A stretch of DNA of 25,772 bases, taken from the NCBI GenBank assembly GCA_050485365.1, contig JBJHBH010000052.1, positions 1-25,772 on the forward strand. The letters run 5' to 3'. Positions 22,881-25,772 of the stretch are shown here, piece after piece. This DNA is from JARFUG01 sp050485365 (GTDB lineage Bacteria > Desulfobacterota > Desulfuromonadia > Desulfuromonadales > JACZKF01). The notes under the pieces are model-generated. The model saw only the letters and a program-made list of their open reading frames with translations. It was not told the origin of the DNA and did not search any database. The translations under genes were made by a program, and so were the position numbers. Position 1 is the first letter of the stretch, and every line of letters begins with the position of its first letter.

Positions 22881-24038
22881 GTGAAACTGAGCACCATTGC
22901 ATTCAACAATCTGAGGCGCCGCAAGTCCCGCATGGCGTTTCTGGTGGCCGGTCTGCTGATCGGGGTGGCCACCGTGGTGACGCTGCTGTCTCTGACCACG
23001 TCTCTGACGCTGGATGCCGAGCAAAAGATGGACGTCTACGGGGCGAATATCCTCATCACCCCGAAGATCGACGAGCTCTCGCTCTCCTACGGTGGGATCA
23101 CTCTCGGGGGCATTTCGATCGACCCGAAAAAGATCCGCCAGAGCGATCTGCCCAAGATCCGCCAAATCCCCGAAGGACGCAACATCGCCCTGGTGGCTCC
23201 CAAGGTTTTGGGGGCGGTGGAGGTGGGGAGCTCCCGGGCCATGCTCATGGGGATCGATCCCGAGGTCGAGTTCGTCATGAAGCGCTGGTGGAACGTGCGC
23301 GGGCGCACCATGAGCGCCGATGACGAGCTCATCGTCGGTGTCGCCGCCGCCCGCCAACTCGGCCTCGGCATCGGCAGCCTCCTGGAGCTCAAGGGAGAGG
23401 AGTTCGTCGTGACGGGCATCCTGCACGAGACCGGCTCGCAGGACGACCACCTGATCATCTCCAACATCGCCGCCGCCCAGCGGCTGTTCGGCAAGGAAGG
23501 GGAAGTGTCCCTGGTCGAGGTCGCCGCGCTGTGCCATGAATGCCCTGTGGAGGTGATGGTCGCCCAGATCTCCGAAGCCCTCCCCGACGTCAAGGTGAGC
23601 GCCATCCAGCAGGTGGTGGCGAGCCGCATGCACGCTCTCGACCAGTTCCGCATCTTCTCCCTCGGACTGGCAGGCATCGTCATCCTCATCGGCGCCCTCG
23701 TCGTCTTCGTCACGATGATGGGGTCGGTGAACGAGCGCACCCGAGAGATCGGCATCTTCCGCGCCCTCGGGTTCCGGCGCGGGCACGTGGTGGGGCTGAT
23801 CCTGATGGAGGCCTCGTGGGTGAGTCTGCTGTCGGGGTTTCTGGGGTATCTCGTCGGGATGGGGGCCGCCGCGGCGATCCTTCCGCTGCTGGCCGAGCAC
23901 CACACCCAGCTGATCTGGAGCGCGCCCCTCGGCGCAGCCGCCATCTTCCTCGCCCTGCTGGTGGGGACGCTGGCCTCGTTCTATCCGGCCCTGCACGCCA
24001 GCCGGATGGATCCGACCGAAGCGCTGAGAGCTCTGTAA
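22881..24038 (+). CDS. ABC transporter permease, FtsX/MacB type
   Basis: A 385-residue inner-membrane permease. One N-terminal helix (about 17-39) precedes a MacB-like periplasmic core domain (about 40-255), then three C-terminal helices (about 257-279, 306-336 and 347-368). NERTREIGIFRALGFRRGHV (about 284-302) is the standard cytoplasmic coupling motif of FtsX-family permeases, and the end PALHASRMDPTEALRAL is also family-typical. C218 and C221 in ALCHECPVE form an unusual CXXC in the periplasmic domain. The start is GTG at 22881 with GGAGG six bases upstream. The family uses ATP to move or release envelope substrates or drive periplasmic work, rather than making a classic channel. The neighbouring ATPase is its partner. 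Cj1661-type permeases next to DUF2318 in Campylobacter are the closest known context. Confidence 0.92.
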   Translation: MKLSTIAFNNLRRRKSRMAFLVAGLLIGVATVVTLLSLTTSLTLDAEQKMDVYGANILITPKIDELSLSYGGITLGGISIDPKKIRQSDLPKIRQIPEGRNIALVAPKVLGAVEVGSSRAMLMGIDPEVEFVMKRWWNVRGRTMSADDELIVGVAAARQLGLGIGSLLELKGEEFVVTGILHETGSQDDHLIISNIAAAQRLFGKEGEVSLVEVAALCHECPVEVMVAQISEALPDVKVSAIQQVVASRMHALDQFRIFSLGLAGIVILIGALVVFVTMMGSVNERTREIGIFRALGFRRGHVVGLILMEASWVSLLSGFLGYLVGMGAAAAILPLLAEHHTQLIWSAPLGAAAIFLALLVGTLASFYPALHASRMDPTEALRAL

Positions 24039-24045
24039 AAAGGGC

Positions 24046-24086
24046 AATTTTGAATTTTGAATTCTGAATTTTGAATTAAATTCAAA
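24046..24086 (+). repeat. AT-rich heptamer repeat ending in a dyad
   Basis: Four consecutive 7-bp units AATTTTG (third unit AATTCTG) occupy 24046-24073. They run into a perfect dyad, TTTGAATT (24070-24077) and AATTCAAA (24079-24086), around one base. It is a strikingly AT-rich island in a GC-rich operon, filling most of the 70-bp gap between the permease and ATPase genes. It may be a dispersed repeat, an RNA processing site or an internal promoter region. Confidence 0.7.
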
Positions 24087-24108
24087 CCCTAAAACCGGGA
24101 TAAAAAAA

Positions 24109-24822
24109 ATGGCTTTTATCGATATTTCAGGTCTTCAGAAGAGCTACATCACCGGTGCCGAGCGGGTCGACGCCCTGCGCGGACTCGATCTGTCGGTGGC
24201 GGAGGGGACGTTTCTCGGCGTCATGGGGCAGTCCGGATCGGGCAAGAGCACCTTCCTCTCCATCCTCGGGGGGCTGTGCCACCCCTCCAGCGGGACGGTG
24301 AGCGTCGACGGCATCGACCTGTACGCCCTCTCGGGGGAGCGCCTCGCCGATTTTCGCCGCGAGTACCTCGGCTTCGTCTTCCAGTCGTTCAACCTCGTGC
24401 CGTATCTGAGCGCCGTCGAGAACGTCATGCTCCCCCTGGCGGTGAAGCGCATGAAGGCGTCGGAGAAGAGGGAGCGGGCGCGGGAAGTTCTGGCGCGGGT
24501 CGGTCTGGCCCAACGCGAGAAGCATCTGCCCAATCAGCTCTCCGGAGGGGAGCAGGAGCGCGTGGCCATCGCCCGCGCCTTGGTGAACCGTCCTCCGCTG
24601 CTGCTGGCCGACGAGCCGACCGGCAGCCTCGACACCGCCACCTCCAAGGAGATCATGGAGCTGCTGCAGGAGCTCAACGCCGAGGGGCAGACGATCGTCA
24701 TGGTGACCCACAACGCGGAGAACCGCGCGTGGTTTCACCGCACCGTGGTCCTGAGGGACGGCAGCATCGAGGAGGACACACTCGAGTCGAGCGCCGCGCC
24801 TCTGAAAAGGGTCTGCGGCTGA
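24109..24822 (+). CDS. ABC transporter ATP-binding protein, LolD/MacB type
   Basis: A 237-residue cytoplasmic ATPase paired with the FtsX-type permease. It has Walker A GQSGSGKST (40-48), Q-loop FVFQSFNLVPYL, signature LSGGEQERV (144-152), Walker B LLLADEPTGSLD (Asp168-Glu169) and H-loop MVTHNAEN (His201). The short length without a C-terminal domain and the DEPTGSLD sequence are typical of LolD/FtsE/MacB-class ATPases (export or mechanotransmission), not of importers. The protein ends in a short tail with a cysteine (LKRVCG). The ATG at 24109 has only a weak purine-rich upstream (CGGGA then an A run), so translation may be lower than that of the neighbours. The zinc-ribbon gene begins ten bases after its stop. 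Confidence 0.94.
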   Translation: MAFIDISGLQKSYITGAERVDALRGLDLSVAEGTFLGVMGQSGSGKSTFLSILGGLCHPSSGTVSVDGIDLYALSGERLADFRREYLGFVFQSFNLVPYLSAVENVMLPLAVKRMKASEKRERAREVLARVGLAQREKHLPNQLSGGEQERVAIARALVNRPPLLLADEPTGSLDTATSKEIMELLQELNAEGQTIVMVTHNAENRAWFHRTVVLRDGSIEEDTLESSAAPLKRVCG

Positions 24823-24832
24823 GGGAGCCCCC

Positions 24833-25087
24833 ATGGTTCTTCTTTTCCTCCTCCTCTTCGCCATACTCGCCTACGCCATCGTCGCGGAGCTCGAAGATGC
24901 CGCCGAGCCGTCGACGCGCACCGGCGCGTGCCCGGGCTGCGCCTGCGCGGTGGAGGAGGACTGGCTTTTGTGCCCGCGCTGCCGCACTCTGCTCAAATCC
25001 GGGTGCGGCGGCTGCGGTCGGCGCATCGACAGCTGGCGCTCTTATTGCCCCTGGTGCGGTCGCGAGGCGCAGGAGATGGCGGCATGA
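24833..25087 (+). CDS. Small membrane protein with double zinc ribbon
   Basis: An 84-residue protein: an N-terminal hydrophobic helix (2-18), a short acidic linker, then four CXXC knuckles at C33-C36 (CPGC), C47-C50 (CPRC), C58-C61 (CGGC) and C72-C75 (CPWC). These form two consecutive zinc ribbons (double zinc-ribbon, DZR-like). With no basic DNA-binding extension, a scaffold or metal-sensing role at the membrane is more likely than DNA binding. The charge pattern suggests ribbons in the cytoplasm, but orientation is uncertain. The ATG follows GAGGGAG at five bases. It overlaps the next gene by ATGA. I do not know a named homologue; function unknown. Confidence 0.85.
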   Translation: MVLLFLLLFAILAYAIVAELEDAAEPSTRTGACPGCACAVEEDWLLCPRCRTLLKSGCGGCGRRIDSWRSYCPWCGREAQEMAA

Positions 25088-25398
25088 AGAAAAGAAAGCT
25101 CTCCGGAACGGCCCGCGAGGCCTTGGTGCTGTTCGGCATCATGGTGGTGGCCGTTCTCGTCTACAACACTTGGAACTATTGCTGCGGGCAATGCGCCGTC
25201 AATAATTTCATGGCAATCGGCCCCGCCGGCCTCGCTCTTGTGGGGGTCAACGCCGCCGCATTCGCCGTTCTCGTTTTTCTGCGCCTTCGCCGGCGCCGTA
25301 ACACCTCCTCCCACAACTGCTCCTGCGGCACCTCCCTCGTCTCCGACTGGCTGTACTGCCCCGACTGCGGCAGATCCTCCGGAGCGCCCGCGCCCTGA
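25084..25398 (+). CDS. Small two-helix membrane protein with C-terminal zinc ribbon
   Basis: A 104-residue protein starting at the ATG of an ATGA overlap with the upstream zinc-ribbon gene, so the two are translationally coupled. Two hydrophobic helices (about 13-28 and 46-67) enclose a short loop with NYCCGQCAVNN (C33, C34, C37), a possible extracytoplasmic metal or thiol site. After a basic stretch (RLRRRRN) that places the C-terminus in the cytoplasm by the positive-inside rule, a single zinc ribbon occurs: C79-S-C81 and C92-x-x-C95 (CSCG and CPDCG). The tail ribbon resembles those of the upstream gene. Last gene of the HMA/DUF2318/ABC operon. Unrecognised family; function unknown. Confidence 0.82.
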   Translation: MKKRKLSGTAREALVLFGIMVVAVLVYNTWNYCCGQCAVNNFMAIGPAGLALVGVNAAAFAVLVFLRLRRRRNTSSHNCSCGTSLVSDWLYCPDCGRSSGAPAP

Positions 25399-25539
25399 CG
25401 GGGCGCACCTTCCATCTCTCCTGAGATAAGCGTCGCGCCAAGGCTCGCCCGCCCGGACCATCTGTGCGCCGTTGTGATATTCTTCAAACAGGCCATCGAT
25501 CTTTCGGAGTCGGCTCGCCCCGCCTCATCGGAGGCACAG

Positions 25540-25772
25540 ATGGACAGCCTTCGCAAATTCGTCGCTCCCGAATATATCTTCGGTGCCGGGTCCCGTGCCT
25601 TGGCCGGACGGTATGCGCGCAACCTGGGGGGGCGGCGCGCCCTGGTGGTGACCGACCCCGGCGTCGTCGCCGCCGGTTGGAGTGCGCAGGTCGTGGAGAG
25701 CCTGAGCGAAGCCGGCCTCTCCCATGTCCTGTTTCGTTCCGTCTCGTCGAACCCGCGCGCACAGCAGGTCAT
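25540..25772 (+). CDS. Iron-containing alcohol dehydrogenase, N-terminal part (runs off the window)
   Basis: The first 77 codons are visible. The translation begins MDSLRKFVAPEYIFGAGSRA and continues GRYARNLGGRRALVVTDPGV, the usual N-terminus of group III iron-dependent alcohol dehydrogenases (FeADH): the 'P..I.fG.G' start followed by the first strand-helix of the Rossmann-like NAD(P) domain. The metal-binding histidines lie further on and are not in the window. The ATG has a good Shine-Dalgarno, CGGAGG, five bases upstream. The 141-bp gap before it, after the zinc-ribbon gene, shows no clear terminator. Substrate unknown; family members interconvert alcohols and aldehydes. Confidence 0.88.
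   Translation, partial: MDSLRKFVAPEYIFGAGSRALAGRYARNLGGRRALVVTDPGVVAAGWSAQVVESLSEAGLSHVLFRSVSSNPRAQQV

Noticed and set aside
1..25772. tRNA, rRNA, riboswitch, prophage or integrase
   Set aside because: None recognised when reading both strands by eye; short or divergent RNA elements could be missed without covariance-model searches.

Overview
The window is GC-rich, gene-dense bacterial DNA with mostly tightly packed operons. Two twelve-haem c-type cytochromes, Cache-domain sensor kinases, a protease ending in a CFI-box, and a DUF2318/FtsX/LolD-type metal operon together suggest a metal- or sulfur-respiring deltaproteobacterium (Desulfuromonadia: Geobacter, Desulfuromonas and relatives). This is inference from gene content; no rRNA or tRNA gene is present to confirm it.

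Layout. (1) 1-807 (-): N-terminal part of an AspT/YidE-type transporter, cut by the window edge. (2) 867-7317 (-): a four-gene signalling operon with two membrane sensor histidine kinases, a stand-alone Rcp1/CheY-like receiver, and a receiver-PAS-PAS-GGDEF diguanylate cyclase; the last three genes overlap or nearly abut. (3) 7637-9420 (+): divergent from it, two consecutive twelve-haem cytochromes c, one secreted and one a lipoprotein, with almost identical haem spacing and a strong terminator behind them. (4) 9596-10729 (+): an MscS-family channel. A MITE-like element of about 174 bp has inserted exactly at its stop codon, with a 10-bp target duplication. (5) 10937-14754 (-): a ferric-iron ABC importer (binding protein, fused permease, ATPase) with a stem-loop between the first two genes and a TTGACA promoter overlapped by a weak Fur-like site. 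(6) 15017-16138 (+): a BioF2/CelD-type acetyltransferase. (7) 16292-18481 (+): a subtilisin-family exported protease with two FN3 domains, ten glycines and a CFI-box C-terminus. It overlaps the 3' end of a convergent MFS transporter by 44 bp (18438-19682, -). (8) 19872-21068 (-): a phosphofructokinase with the residues typical of pyrophosphate-dependent enzymes. (9) 21385-25398 (+): a six-gene operon, the most interesting locus here: HMA/SurA-like anchored protein, DUF2318 protein, FtsX/MacB-type permease, LolD-type ATPase and two small membrane zinc-ribbon proteins. (10) 25540-end (+): start of an iron-containing alcohol dehydrogenase.

How the parts may work together. The signalling operon and cytochrome operon share one divergent control region, which has an AT-rich 23-bp dyad at the cytochrome -10. 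The kinases may sense a periplasmic ligand and pass the signal to c-di-GMP synthesis and possibly to cytochrome expression. The ferric importer would supply iron for haem. The DUF2318-ABC operon resembles the accessory part of the Campylobacter p19 / FtrABCD iron systems, but has an HMA-SurA fusion in place of the known iron-binding and permease proteins. That makes it a candidate undescribed metal-handling or envelope-export system.
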